Source of the DNA: Halopenitus persicus
GTDB lineage: Archaea > Halobacteriota > Halobacteria > Halobacteriales > Haloferacaceae
Reading direction: 5' to 3'
DNA: 64,000 nucleotides
Assembly: GCF_900107205.1 (NCBI RefSeq)
Contig: NZ_FNPC01000001.1
Coordinates: 341,213-405,212 of the forward strand
Shown here in pieces: positions 33,768-42,419 of the stretch. Every line of letters begins with the position of its first letter. Position 1 is the stretch's first letter. Under the pieces are notes generated by a model that saw only the letters and a program-made list of their open reading frames with translations, was not told the origin of the DNA and did no database searches. The position numbers were made by a program, and so were the translations under genes.

Positions 33768-34403
33768 TCAGGTTCCGAATCGGCGCTTCCGGTTCTGGAA
33801 GTCGAGTATCGCCCGGAGGTAATCGCGCTCGCGGAAGTCGCGCCAGTTGACGTCGGTGAAGTACAGCTCGGAGTAGACCGACTGCCAGATGGCGAAGTCG
33901 GAGAGCCGTTCGGCCCCGGTCTTGATGAGCAGATCGGGCTCCTCGGGAAAGACGAGCCGCTCGGAGATCGTGTCCTCGTCGATCGCGTCCGGTTCGAGGT
34001 CGCCGGCCGCGACGTCCGCGGCGATCTCCCGGACCGCATCGGCGAACTCGCGTTTGCCGCCGAGTCCGATGCTCACCTGGATCGGGGCGTCGGCCCGCTC
34101 GGTGTCGCCGGGGCCACGAACCGCGATCGGTCGGGGGGCGTCGACGTTGCGGAGCTCGCGCTCGAGGGTCTCGACGACCGCCGCGTCGAGGACGGACACG
34201 AGGACGGTCACGCGTTCGGCGCCACGGCCGAAGGCCCACCCGAAGAACCGCTCGAGGGTGTCGTAGGCGCCCTGCTCGAGCAGGTCGCGTTCGGTGATCA
34301 CGACCGCGACGTGGGCGGGCGGGTCGGCCTCGTGGAGGCGATGGCGAACCGCGAGGTAGGTGTCGTACAGTCCCACGGTCCGGAAAACGCGGTCGATCGG
34401 CAA
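33768..34403 (-). CDS. Divergent undecaprenyl diphosphate synthase-like protein
   Basis: A 211-residue member of the cis-prenyltransferase fold. The C-terminal block is well kept: PIQVSIGLGGKREFADAV, then EEPDLLIKTGAERLSDFAIWQSVYSELYFTD, which matches the UPPS RTSGE-RxSNF-WQ-ELYF region in modified form. The N-terminal MDGNGRWA block with the catalytic Asp is missing; the corresponding place reads HVAVVITERDLLEQGAY. So it may not be an active synthase and could be a regulatory or partner subunit. The DUF92 gene is divergent from it (147 bases apart). Confidence 0.72.
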   Translation of the reverse strand: MPIDRVFRTVGLYDTYLAVRHRLHEADPPAHVAVVITERDLLEQGAYDTLERFFGWAFGRGAERVTVLVSVLDAAVVETLERELRNVDAPRPIAVRGPGDTERADAPIQVSIGLGGKREFADAVREIAADVAAGDLEPDAIDEDTISERLVFPEEPDLLIKTGAERLSDFAIWQSVYSELYFTDVNWRDFRERDYLRAILDFQNRKRRFGT

Positions 34404-34423
34404 AAACCGACCGGGAGGCGGAC

Positions 34424-34462
34424 GGGGTCAGCGAACGGGGTCGGCGAACGGGGCCGGCGAAC
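34424..34462. repeat. 13-bp tandem repeat, 3 copies
   Basis: ggggtcagcgaac-like units lie at 34424, 34437 and 34450 in the gap between the UPPS-like and DUF92 genes. The unit is not a multiple of three. Confidence 0.8.
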
Positions 34463-34549
34463 GGCGCGATCCGAACGCATCACGTCTCGATGGCGGCGTC
34501 GCCCCCCGATGTCGGGAGGGTTAAGTGACCGTCGGGGGTATGCGCGGAC

Positions 34550-35863
34550 GTGCAGTCGAGGATCCGACGGGCGGGCGGATTCGCCGCGGTGTCGCTGCTT
34601 GCGCTGGCCGCGCCGTGGCTCGGCGCGGCCGCCGCAGCCCCGTTCGCGATCGTCGCGGCGCTTGCCGCGTTCGTCGTCCGGGAGGGCCCCGTCTTCGAGC
34701 TGTTCGCACGTCCCGGCGACCGTCGGGACCGCCGGTTGAACGGGCTGGCCGGGTTCGCGCTCGCGGCCGCGGGACTCGGGCTCTTCGCGACCCTCCCGCG
34801 CGTGACGATGCCGATTCGGGTCTACGCGGCCGCGGTCCTCCTCCTGGCGTTCGGGAACCTCGGCACGCAGACGGTCCGAACGGTCACCGACGACGAGTTC
34901 GCCCACGCGACCGCCTTCGTGGTCGTCGGGTCCGCCGCCGGCGTCGTCGCGCAGGTCGTCGTGGTGGCCGCAACCGGCGGCACGATCGATCCGCCGGGCT
35001 TCGTGTTCATCGCGGCCGTGGGCGCGCTGGCCGCGGCGCTGATCCGAACGGCGCTGTTCGAGCGTGACGACCCGATCGTGATGGTCGCGGTCGCGCTGCT
35101 GGCGTGGCTGTTCGTCGAGATCACGCCCGCGATGACCGTCCAGGGGCTCGTCCTCGCGCTGGGGGTCACGATCGCGTTGGGCTACGTCTCCTACGCGCTC
35201 GGGACCGCCTCGGTGCCGGGGATGGTGACCGGCGTCCTGCTGGGGCTGTTGACGATCGTGCTCGGCGGCGTCGGCTGGTTCGTCGTCCTCATCGCCTTCT
35301 ACGCGATCGGCGGGCTCGCCTCCAAGTTCCGGTTCGACGAGAAGGCCACCCGCGGAGTCGCCCAGGAGAACGACGGCGCCCGGGGGAGCGGGAACGTGCT
35401 CGCGAACTCGGCGGTCGCGCTCGCGGCGGTCGTCGGCTACGCCGCCACGGGGTACCTCCAGCTGCCCGGCGTCGTCTTCGCCGTCGCGTTCGCCGGCGCG
35501 GTGTCGACCGCGATGGCCGACACGCTCGCCTCGGAGATCGGCGGGCTCTACGACGACCCGCGGCTCGTCACCACGCTGGAGCCGGTCGAGCCCGGGACCG
35601 ACGGCGCGGTCACCCTCCAGGGCGAGCTCGCGGGGATCGCGGGCGCCGCCCTCGTCGGCGTCCTCGCCGCGGTCGGGATGCCGGTCGGCGATCCCGTCAC
35701 CGGCGGCGCGGTCGTGGTGGCGGCCGGCGTCGTCGGGATGACCGTGGACAGCCTCCTCGGGGCTCTCCTCGAGGGGGGACGGATCGGCAACCAGACGGTC
35801 AACCTGCTCGCGACGCTCGCGGGCGCCCTCGCCGCCGCCGCGGGAAGCGTGCTGGTGGTCTGA
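34550..35863 (+). CDS. DUF92 (VTE6-like) integral membrane protein
   Basis: A 437-residue protein with about 12 helices. The DUF92 signature is present: KFRFDEKATRGVAQENDGARGSGNVLANS followed by AGAVSTAMADTLASEIG. Plant VTE6, a DUF92 member, is a phytyl-phosphate kinase, so an isoprenoid-phosphate kinase role is possible here; this is inference. The GTG at 34550 is used because an ATG at 34540 is in another frame. The stop overlaps the start of the GNAT gene at 35863 (TGATG), so these are translationally linked. Confidence 0.8.
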   Translation: MQSRIRRAGGFAAVSLLALAAPWLGAAAAAPFAIVAALAAFVVREGPVFELFARPGDRRDRRLNGLAGFALAAAGLGLFATLPRVTMPIRVYAAAVLLLAFGNLGTQTVRTVTDDEFAHATAFVVVGSAAGVVAQVVVVAATGGTIDPPGFVFIAAVGALAAALIRTALFERDDPIVMVAVALLAWLFVEITPAMTVQGLVLALGVTIALGYVSYALGTASVPGMVTGVLLGLLTIVLGGVGWFVVLIAFYAIGGLASKFRFDEKATRGVAQENDGARGSGNVLANSAVALAAVVGYAATGYLQLPGVVFAVAFAGAVSTAMADTLASEIGGLYDDPRLVTTLEPVEPGTDGAVTLQGELAGIAGAALVGVLAAVGMPVGDPVTGGAVVVAAGVVGMTVDSLLGALLEGGRIGNQTVNLLATLAGALAAAAGSVLVV

Positions 35864-36381
35864 TGGCGCCGGACCACGAATCCGGCGGCCGAACTCCCCC
35901 GGTCCGGACGGCACCCGGCCGCGTCAGGCCGGCTCGGCCCGGCGACTCGCTGCCGCTGCATCGCCTCCAGCGCCACCTTCCGGACCCGTCCCCGTCGCTG
36001 CTCGAGCTCGGGCTCACGGCGAGCGGCTCCGCCGGCGGGACCGTGCTCGTCTCGACCGCGACCGCCGCGGACGGGACCGAGTCCGTCGTCGGCTACGTCC
36101 TCTTCGTCGACGGGCCGACCGCCCGCCACGTCGCGGAACTCGTCGTCGGCCCGGCGTTTCGCCGGGAGGGACGCGGACGGGAGCTGCTGTCCGCGGTCCG
36201 CGTCGGAACCGACGCGCCCGTGACGCTGCTCGTGGCCGTCGAAAACGAAGCGGCGCGCTCGCTGTACGAGTCGTGCGGCTTCCGCGCGGTCGAGCGGCTG
36301 CCGGACGAGTACGGCGACCGCGACGCGGTCCGCTATCGCGCCGCCGTCGACCGCAGCGCTGAAGCCGACGATCCGCAGTAG
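35863..36381 (+). CDS. GNAT family N-acetyltransferase
   Basis: A 172-residue GNAT. After a basic Pro-rich N-terminus come RPARPGDSLPLHRLQ, the strand VVGYVLFVDGPTARHV, acetyl-CoA motif RREGRGRELLSAVR, and ARSLYESCGFRAVERL near the end. The substrate is unknown. Its ATG overlaps the DUF92 stop, a sign of coupled translation. Confidence 0.8.
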   Translation: MAPDHESGGRTPPVRTAPGRVRPARPGDSLPLHRLQRHLPDPSPSLLELGLTASGSAGGTVLVSTATAADGTESVVGYVLFVDGPTARHVAELVVGPAFRREGRGRELLSAVRVGTDAPVTLLVAVENEAARSLYESCGFRAVERLPDEYGDRDAVRYRAAVDRSAEADDPQ

Positions 36382-36391
36382 GGAAGGCGGT

Positions 36392-37888
36392 TCAGGCCTC
36401 GACCGCCGCGTCCTCGACCGTCGTGACGCGCGTCCCGATCGGCTGTTTCACCATCGATCCGGTCGACCGACCGAAGACCTGCGAGACGCCGCGCTGGGCG
36501 GCGACGTCGAGCAGCCGCTGGGTGATCTCCCCGTCGATGACCACGGCGTGGGGCGACGGCTCGGCCTCCTCGACGGCGTCGAAGGCGCCCGCGGCGTCGA
36601 CCTCCGCGAGCACCTCGCCCGCGGAGTCGAGCAGCCTGGCCAGGCCACTGTCGGCGGTGACGACGTCCGAGACGTGGTCGCGGACCGATTTCGCGTCGGC
36701 CGGGTCGGCGTCGTCGGAGGCATCGGCGTCGTCGGAGACATCGGCGTCGTTGGAGACATCGGCGTCGTTGGAGACATCGGCGTCGTCGGATCCCTGAGCG
36801 GTAGTGGACTCCTCGGCCTCGGCGTCCGGTTTCTCGTCGCTTCCGTTCGCCGGGGGCGCTTCCGCATCTGCCGTCCCGTTCGCCGACGGCTCCCGCGTCG
36901 TTGACGTTTCCCGTGTCGTCGACGTTTCCTCCGCAGGCGTCGCCTCGTCGGACGCGCCGTCGGGAGTGGTCGACTCCGAGTCGAACTCCTCGCCCGCGTC
37001 GTCGGTCGCGTCCGCAGGGGTCGACGACTCAGTCGTCGGCGACCCCGACGGAGGGTCGCGAGCGACCTCCCGGGCGTTCGGTTCGTCGGCGAGCGTCTCG
37101 TAGGGGACCTTGCCGCGGAGCGCGTCGAGCACGGCGCCGCGGTCGAGGTCCTCGACGGACTGGCCGGCGGGGGCGAAGGCGACGTAATCCACGTCGCCGA
37201 CCTGTGCGAGCTCGCGCAGGATGAGTTCGCCGCCGCGGTCGCCGTCCAGGAACGCGGTGACGGTGCGGTCCTGGCTGAGCTCCGCGACCGCCTCGGGGAC
37301 GTTCGTTCCCTCGACGGCGACGCCGTTCTTGATCCCGGCGTCGAGCAGCGTCAGGACGTCCGCGCGCCCCTCGACGACGATGACCGCGTCCGAGTCGTGG
37401 ACCCGCGGGCCGGCCGGGAGCCCCTCGTACTCGGCGATGCCCTCGATGCGGGCCGCGTCGCGGACCTCCTCGAGCACCTCGTCGCTCGAGAGGGCCGTCT
37501 CCTCGAAGCCGCCGGCGAGCAGCTCCTTGGCCCGGTCGACGACCTCGCGGCGCTTGGTCGCGCGCACGTCCTCGATCCGGGTGACCTCGACGGACGCCCG
37601 GCAGGGGCCGACGCGCGTGATGGTTTCGAGGGCTGCCGCGAGGATCGCCGTCTCCACCTTGTCCAGGCTGGAGGCGACGGTCACCTCCCCGAACGACTGT
37701 CCGTTCTCCGATTCTATCGAGACGTCGATGCGACCGACCTTCGAGGACTGCTGGAGGTCCCGGAGGTCGAGCTCCTCCCCGAGCAGTCCCTCCGTCTGCC
37801 CGAAGACCGCCCCGACGACGTCGGACCGTTCGACGACGCCGTCCGCGGCGATGGTCGCGTGAATGAGGTATTTCGCTGTGTCTTCCAT
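36392..37888 (-). CDS. dnaG: Archaeal DnaG (bacterial-like primase/exosome subunit)
   Basis: A 498-residue protein. The N-terminus (DTAKYLIHATIAADGVVER) is the archaeal DnaG domain that binds the exosome cap. The Toprim core follows: VIVVEGRADVLTLL with the catalytic Glu and FLDGDRGGELILREL with Asp pair. A long acidic linker of about 110 residues includes tandem DADVSN-like hexapeptides. The C-terminus ends with a small domain containing VSQVFGRSTGSMVKQP. Archaeal DnaG works with the RNA-degrading exosome and has primase activity in vitro. A TATATAAA box lies about 50 bases upstream. Confidence 0.92.
   Translation of the reverse strand: MEDTAKYLIHATIAADGVVERSDVVGAVFGQTEGLLGEELDLRDLQQSSKVGRIDVSIESENGQSFGEVTVASSLDKVETAILAAALETITRVGPCRASVEVTRIEDVRATKRREVVDRAKELLAGGFEETALSSDEVLEEVRDAARIEGIAEYEGLPAGPRVHDSDAVIVVEGRADVLTLLDAGIKNGVAVEGTNVPEAVAELSQDRTVTAFLDGDRGGELILRELAQVGDVDYVAFAPAGQSVEDLDRGAVLDALRGKVPYETLADEPNAREVARDPPSGSPTTESSTPADATDDAGEEFDSESTTPDGASDEATPAEETSTTRETSTTREPSANGTADAEAPPANGSDEKPDAEAEESTTAQGSDDADVSNDADVSNDADVSDDADASDDADPADAKSVRDHVSDVVTADSGLARLLDSAGEVLAEVDAAGAFDAVEEAEPSPHAVVIDGEITQRLLDVAAQRGVSQVFGRSTGSMVKQPIGTRVTTVEDAAVEA
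36704..36789. repeat. 18-bp tandem repeat, about 4.8 copies, in frame
   Basis: Units of atcggcgtcgt(c/t)ggagac repeat at 36722, 36740, 36758 and 36776, with a diverged copy before. They encode the DADVSN-like hexapeptides in the DnaG linker. Confidence 0.85.
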
Positions 37889-37937
37889 ACGTGATCAGTG
37901 ATGGTGATGTGAACGGCGGCGCGTTGCCGCCAGTACG

Positions 37938-37945
37938 TTTATATA
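37938..37945 (-). promoter_or_regulatory. Probable TATA box of dnaG
   Basis: On the minus strand this reads TATATAAA, about 50 bases before the dnaG ATG, implying a leader of about 25 bases. It is the only AT-rich stretch in the 204-base divergent gap. Confidence 0.4.
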
Positions 37946-38092
37946 TGGTCGTCCCGCGGAAATAGCTGTCGTACCGGGTCACGGCGGGCCAGACGGCCGT
38001 ATTCGCGTGACTCGCCGCCGGTCGGTGTACGGCGAATGGCAACGGCCGCCGGAAGGGACACCTTTAGAAGTCCGAACGGAACACCGACACAT

Positions 38093-38395
38093 ATGGATCG
38101 ATTGGGTCGGACGGTACTGTGGATATCCACGTTCGTGCTCCTCGTCGCGTTTGCGGTTCCTTGGTTCCTGTGGGGAACCGACACGGTGGTCGCCGGCCTG
38201 CCGATCTGGCTGTGGTGGCACATCGGCTGGCTGGGGCTGTGTTCGGTGCTGTTTCACCGGTTCACCCGCGGTTCCTGGGACCGGATAATGGGGCTCGACC
38301 CCGGCGATGGGGTTCGGACCACGACCGACCGAAGCGGACTCTCCACCGACCGAGGCGGGACCGCGGCCGACCGACGAAACGGGGGTGACCGATGA
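38093..38395 (+). CDS. DUF3311 small membrane protein, symporter partner
   Basis: A 100-residue protein with two helices (VLWISTFVLLVAFAVPWFLW; LPIWLWWHIGWLGLCSVLF) and a disordered Thr/Asp/Arg tail. DUF3311 proteins are typically encoded just before SSS symporters and are thought to be an accessory subunit, like YhdT with PanF. Its stop overlaps the symporter start by four bases (ATGA). CTTTAGAAG 31 bases upstream fits a leaderless ATG at 38093. Confidence 0.82.
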   Translation: MDRLGRTVLWISTFVLLVAFAVPWFLWGTDTVVAGLPIWLWWHIGWLGLCSVLFHRFTRGSWDRIMGLDPGDGVRTTTDRSGLSTDRGGTAADRRNGGDR

Positions 38396-39888
38396 GCGCG
38401 ACGCTGGAACTCGGGATCGTGGTCGGCTACCTGCTGGTCGCGTTCGCCATCGGACTCGTCGCCTACCGGGCCGCCGGCTCCGGCGCCGAGGACTACTACC
38501 TCGCGGGCCGGTCGATCGGGACGCTCGTCCTGTTGTTCACCACCTTCGCGACGCTGCTGTCGGCGTTCACCTTCTTCGGCGGCCCGAACCTCGCGTACGC
38601 CGCGGGACCCGAGTGGATCCTCGTGATGGGCGTTATGGACGGGGTCATCTTCGCGATCCTCTGGTACGTCATCGGCTACAAACAGTGGCTCATCGGGCGG
38701 CGACGCGGCTACGTGACGCTCGGCGAGATGTTCGGCGACCGGTTCGGGTCGCCCGGCCTGCGCGCGCTCGTCGCGGGCGTCAGCCTGCTGTGGCTGTTCC
38801 CGTACGTGATGTTACAGCAGATGGGCGCCGGCGAGGCGATCGTCGGGCTCACCGGCGGCACGGTCCCGTACTGGGGCGGGGCGGCGCTCATCACCGCGTT
38901 CATGATCGGCTACGTGGTCATCGCGGGGATGCGCGGCGTCGCCTGGACGGACACGGTCCAGGGGCTGTTCATGCTCTCGATCACGTGGATCGCCGTCGGG
39001 TGGGTGCTCTCGGCGGTGGGCGGACTCCCGGCGGCAACGACCGCGATGGTCGAGGCGAACCCCGACTTCGCCGCGCTGGGCGGAGGCGTCTACACGCCGC
39101 AGTTCATCATCTCGTCGGCGGTGACCATCGCCTTCGGGGTGACGATGTTCCCCCAGATCAACCAGCGGTTCTTCGTCGCCGAGTCCGACCGCGTGCTCAA
39201 GCGGTCGTTCGCCCTCTGGCCCGTGCTCGTGCTCCTGCTTTTCGTCCCCGCGTTCCTGCTCGGATCGTGGGCGGCCGGACTCCCGATCGACGTCCCGCAG
39301 GGCGCGAACGTCCTCCCGGTGTTGCTCACCGAGTACACGCCGGTCTGGTTCGCCGCGCTCGTGGTCGCCGGCGCGATGGCCGCGATGATGTCCTCCTCCG
39401 ACTCGATGCTGCTGTCGGGGTCGTCGTACTTCACCCGCGACCTGTATCGTCCCTTCATTCGGCCGGACGCGACCGACCGCCGGGAGGCGTGGGTCGCCCG
39501 CCTCGGCGTCGCCGCCTTCGCGACGCTGGCGTTCCTGGCGAGCCTCACCCGGCCCGGCACCCTGATCGAGGTCGGCGACACCGCCTTCTCCGGGTTCGCG
39601 CTGCTCACGCCGGTCGTGCTCGTCGCGCTCTACTGGGACGGAGCGACCCGAACCGGGATGATCACGTCGATCGCGATCCCGCAGGTCATCTACCTCGCGC
39701 ACGTCCTCGTCGAGTCCGTGCCGATCCCGTTCACGACCGTTCGCATCGACCTCCCGCTGACCTACGCGGGCTGGGACGTCGCGCTCGGACTGATGGTGCT
39801 GGCGGGCGTCCTCGCCGTCGGCGTCTCGGCCGTCACCGACCACGTTCCCGGCGAGGACGCCTCGCGGTTCGCCGTAGCCGCGGACTGA
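38392..39888 (+). CDS. Sodium:solute symporter (SSS family)
   Basis: A 498-residue carrier with about 13 helices. SSS marks include EDYYLAGRSIG near the N-terminus, GGPNLAYAAGPEWI and the MMSSSDSMLLSGSSYFTRDLY segment, which corresponds to the Na2 sodium site region. Paired with DUF3311 it resembles pantothenate-type (PanF) carriers, but the solute cannot be read from sequence. Translation is coupled to DUF3311 by a four-base overlap. Confidence 0.88.
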   Translation: MSATLELGIVVGYLLVAFAIGLVAYRAAGSGAEDYYLAGRSIGTLVLLFTTFATLLSAFTFFGGPNLAYAAGPEWILVMGVMDGVIFAILWYVIGYKQWLIGRRRGYVTLGEMFGDRFGSPGLRALVAGVSLLWLFPYVMLQQMGAGEAIVGLTGGTVPYWGGAALITAFMIGYVVIAGMRGVAWTDTVQGLFMLSITWIAVGWVLSAVGGLPAATTAMVEANPDFAALGGGVYTPQFIISSAVTIAFGVTMFPQINQRFFVAESDRVLKRSFALWPVLVLLLFVPAFLLGSWAAGLPIDVPQGANVLPVLLTEYTPVWFAALVVAGAMAAMMSSSDSMLLSGSSYFTRDLYRPFIRPDATDRREAWVARLGVAAFATLAFLASLTRPGTLIEVGDTAFSGFALLTPVVLVALYWDGATRTGMITSIAIPQVIYLAHVLVESVPIPFTTVRIDLPLTYAGWDVALGLMVLAGVLAVGVSAVTDHVPGEDASRFAVAAD

Positions 39889-39934
39889 CCGGCGGCGGAC
39901 GGGTCACCACGGCGGGAACGTGGCTCCGCATCCC

Positions 39935-39974
39935 GACCGCGACTCCACAACGCAGACCGCGACTCCACAACGCA
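39935..39974. repeat. 20-bp perfect tandem duplication
   Basis: gaccgcgactccacaacgca occurs at 39935-39954 and 39955-39974, just before the FAD oxidoreductase start. Confidence 0.9.
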
Positions 39975-40002
39975 CTTACCCCGCTCGCGCGCACGGTGCC
40001 GT

Positions 40003-41460
40003 ATGTACGCAGTCGTCGGCGGCGGGATCGCCGGACTCGCGGCCGCCTACCGGCTCCAGCGTCACGGTCACGACGTGCAGGTCTACGAGGCGGCCGACGA
40101 GGTCGGTGGACTGGCGGGGCTCTACGAAACCGGCGGCGACCCGATCGAGCGGTTCTACCACCACCTCTCCCGCTCGGAGGAGACGATCGTCGAGCTGGCC
40201 GACGAGCTGGGCGTCGGGGACCGGATCGAGTGGCGCGTGGGCAAGAACGCCTACTACGTCGACGGGACCGTCCACCCGCTGGACGCGCCCTGGGAGATCC
40301 TCGCGTACCCGGAGCTGAGCCTGTACGACACGTTCCGGCTCGCGATGCTCACCCAGGAGGTCGACGTCCGCGGCGGGATCCCCGCTTTCGACACCTACGA
40401 GGATCTGACCGACTTCGAGGACGTACCGGTCCGGGAGTTCCTCCTCGAGCACACCACGCGGGGCGTCTACGAGGGGTTCTTCGAGCCCCTGCTGGAGGCG
40501 AAGTTCGGCGACCGCGTCGAGGACGTCTCGGCCGCGTGGCTGCTCGGTCGGATCAAGTTCCGCGGCGAGCGCGACCTCCTCCGCGGGGAGATCCTCGGCT
40601 ACTTCGACGGCTCGTTCGGAGTTCTCATCGAGGCCCTGCTCGACGCGATCGGCCGGGAGAACGTCACCACCAACGCCCGCGTCACGGGGATCGGGTTCGC
40701 CGAGACGAGCGGAACGCCGGCGATGGAGGTCGACGAGACACACGCTCCCGACGAATCTGCTGCCGGCGACGAATCTGCTGCCGGCGACGAATCTGCTGCC
40801 GGCGACGAAGCCGCCCTCGCTGAGACGCGTCCCGAAGATAGAGCTCGCGGGCCCGCCGAGACGGTCACGGTCGAAACGCCGGCCGGCACCACGACCACCG
40901 ACGTCGACGGCGTCGTCGTCGCGGCGATGCCGAACGTTCTCGAGGACCTCACGGGCTACCGCTGCGGGATCGACTTCCAGGGCGCGGTCTGTGCGCTCCT
41001 CACGCTCGAGGAGCCGCTCACCGACACCTACTGGCTCAACATCGGCGAGGAGGCGCCCTTCGGCGCGCTGATCGAACACACCAACTTCGTCCCGCCGGCG
41101 CGGTACGGCGGCGACCACCTCCTGTACGTCGCCAGCTACGTCCAATCGCGCGAGGAACCGAACTGGACCGACGACGACGGGACGCTGACCGACCGGTGGC
41201 TCGAGGGGATCGCCGACCTCTTTCCCGACTTCTCTCGGTCCGACGTTCGGGAGGTCCGGATATCGAGAAACCCACGCGCCGCGCCGGTCTACGAGCGCGG
41301 CTACCTCGATCTCGTCATCCCGTACGACCTCGCCGCCGAGGACGTCCCGGGCGTCTACTACGCCGGGATGGCGAGCCGGGCACAGTACCCCGAGCGGTCG
41401 ATCAACGGCGGGATCGTCGCCGGCTTCGAGGCCGCCGACCGGATCGCCGACGGGGAGTAA
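40003..41460 (+). CDS. FAD-dependent amine-oxidase-like oxidoreductase
   Basis: A 485-residue protein of the protoporphyrinogen-oxidase/UDP-galactopyranose-mutase-like group. The FAD site is VVGGGIAGLAAAYRLQRHG at the N-terminus with EAADEVGGLAGLYE following; the C-terminus has YYAGMASRAQYPERSINGGIVAG, a second FAD-contact motif. A triplicated six-residue repeat (DESAAG) with unusual codons lies near residues 250-268. Substrate unknown; proteins of this group are often near sugar or isoprenoid genes. Confidence 0.82.
   Translation: MYAVVGGGIAGLAAAYRLQRHGHDVQVYEAADEVGGLAGLYETGGDPIERFYHHLSRSEETIVELADELGVGDRIEWRVGKNAYYVDGTVHPLDAPWEILAYPELSLYDTFRLAMLTQEVDVRGGIPAFDTYEDLTDFEDVPVREFLLEHTTRGVYEGFFEPLLEAKFGDRVEDVSAAWLLGRIKFRGERDLLRGEILGYFDGSFGVLIEALLDAIGRENVTTNARVTGIGFAETSGTPAMEVDETHAPDESAAGDESAAGDESAAGDEAALAETRPEDRARGPAETVTVETPAGTTTTDVDGVVVAAMPNVLEDLTGYRCGIDFQGAVCALLTLEEPLTDTYWLNIGEEAPFGALIEHTNFVPPARYGGDHLLYVASYVQSREEPNWTDDDGTLTDRWLEGIADLFPDFSRSDVREVRISRNPRAAPVYERGYLDLVIPYDLAAEDVPGVYYAGMASRAQYPERSINGGIVAGFEAADRIADGE
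40750..40803. repeat. 18-bp perfect tandem repeat, 3 copies, in frame
   Basis: gacgaatctgctgccggc repeats at 40750, 40768 and 40786 in a surface loop of the FAD oxidoreductase. It uses TCT and GCT codons that are rare in the neighbouring sequence. Confidence 0.92.
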
Positions 41461-41552
41461 CGCGCGAGATCGGAACGGCGTCGACGGTCAACGACGCCGG
41501 AGTCCGGTCAGTCAAGCCGGAGTCCGGTCGGCGATGGTACCGACCAACGACG

Positions 41553-42317
41553 CTAGAGTCCGGTCGGATGGGAGACGTACGTGGTCTCGAGCCCCCACTC
41601 CTCGAGCCGGTCCTGGACCGCCCGAACGCCGAACGTCTCCGTGGCGTAGTGGCCGGCCAGCAGGACCGATATGCCGGCCTCGCGCGCCTCGTGGTAGACC
41701 TGCTGTTTGCCCTCGCCCGTGACGAGCGCGTCCGCGCCGCGCTCGACCGCCTCGTCGAGCCAGTCGGCGCCGGATCCCGTCACCACCGCGACGCGACCGA
41801 TCTCGTCGGGACCGAACGGGAGCGCCTGGACGTCGCGGTCACGCCCCTCGAACCCCTCGAGCCGCTCCGTCAGCGTTCCGACGTCGACCGGGTCGGGGAC
41901 CTCGCCGATCGTGCCGATCGTGACGGGACCGAGCTCGCCGAACGGCTCCCGGTCGGTCACGCCGAGCGCGTCGGCCACGCCGGCGGCGTTCCCGAGTTCC
42001 CGATGACCGTCGAGCGGGAGATGGGAGACGTACAGCGCGACGTCGTTCTCGACCAGCGCCGCGATCCGACCGTAGGTGCGCCCGGTCACGTGCTCGATCC
42101 CGCCCCAGGAGATCCCGTGGTGAGTCACGAGGACGTCGGCGCCGGCGTCGGCGGCCGCCTCGATCGTCGCCGCGGCGGCGTCGACGGCAACCGCGACGTG
42201 CTCGACGGAGGCCGTCTCGGGTCCGACCTGAAGGCCGTTCGCGCTCGCATCCACGTCGGCGTACGCAGCCGTCGACAGCGTCTCGTCCAGTCGGTCGACG
42301 AGCGTTGAAAGCTCCAT
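41553..42317 (-). CDS. NIF3-like dinuclear metal protein
   Basis: A 254-residue protein with both NIF3 metal regions: VLVTHHGISWGG and SHLPLDGHRELGN in the first half and LLAGHYATETFG near the end. NIF3 family members form hexamers with two metal ions per subunit; some are GTP cyclohydrolase I type 2. The enzyme activity in archaea is unsettled. It stands next to the heme operon but on the same strand downstream of hemA by 103 bases. Confidence 0.87.
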   Translation of the reverse strand: MELSTLVDRLDETLSTAAYADVDASANGLQVGPETASVEHVAVAVDAAAATIEAAADAGADVLVTHHGISWGGIEHVTGRTYGRIAALVENDVALYVSHLPLDGHRELGNAAGVADALGVTDREPFGELGPVTIGTIGEVPDPVDVGTLTERLEGFEGRDRDVQALPFGPDEIGRVAVVTGSGADWLDEAVERGADALVTGEGKQQVYHEAREAGISVLLAGHYATETFGVRAVQDRLEEWGLETTYVSHPTGL

Positions 42318-42419
42318 ACGTTCGGGATCCGCGGGACGTGGGTTAAAAACCGCGAAGTGAGTGATGGCGGCGAGAAAACCGACGACGGCGAAAGCGGATT
42401 CGACGGCGACTGAAACCGA

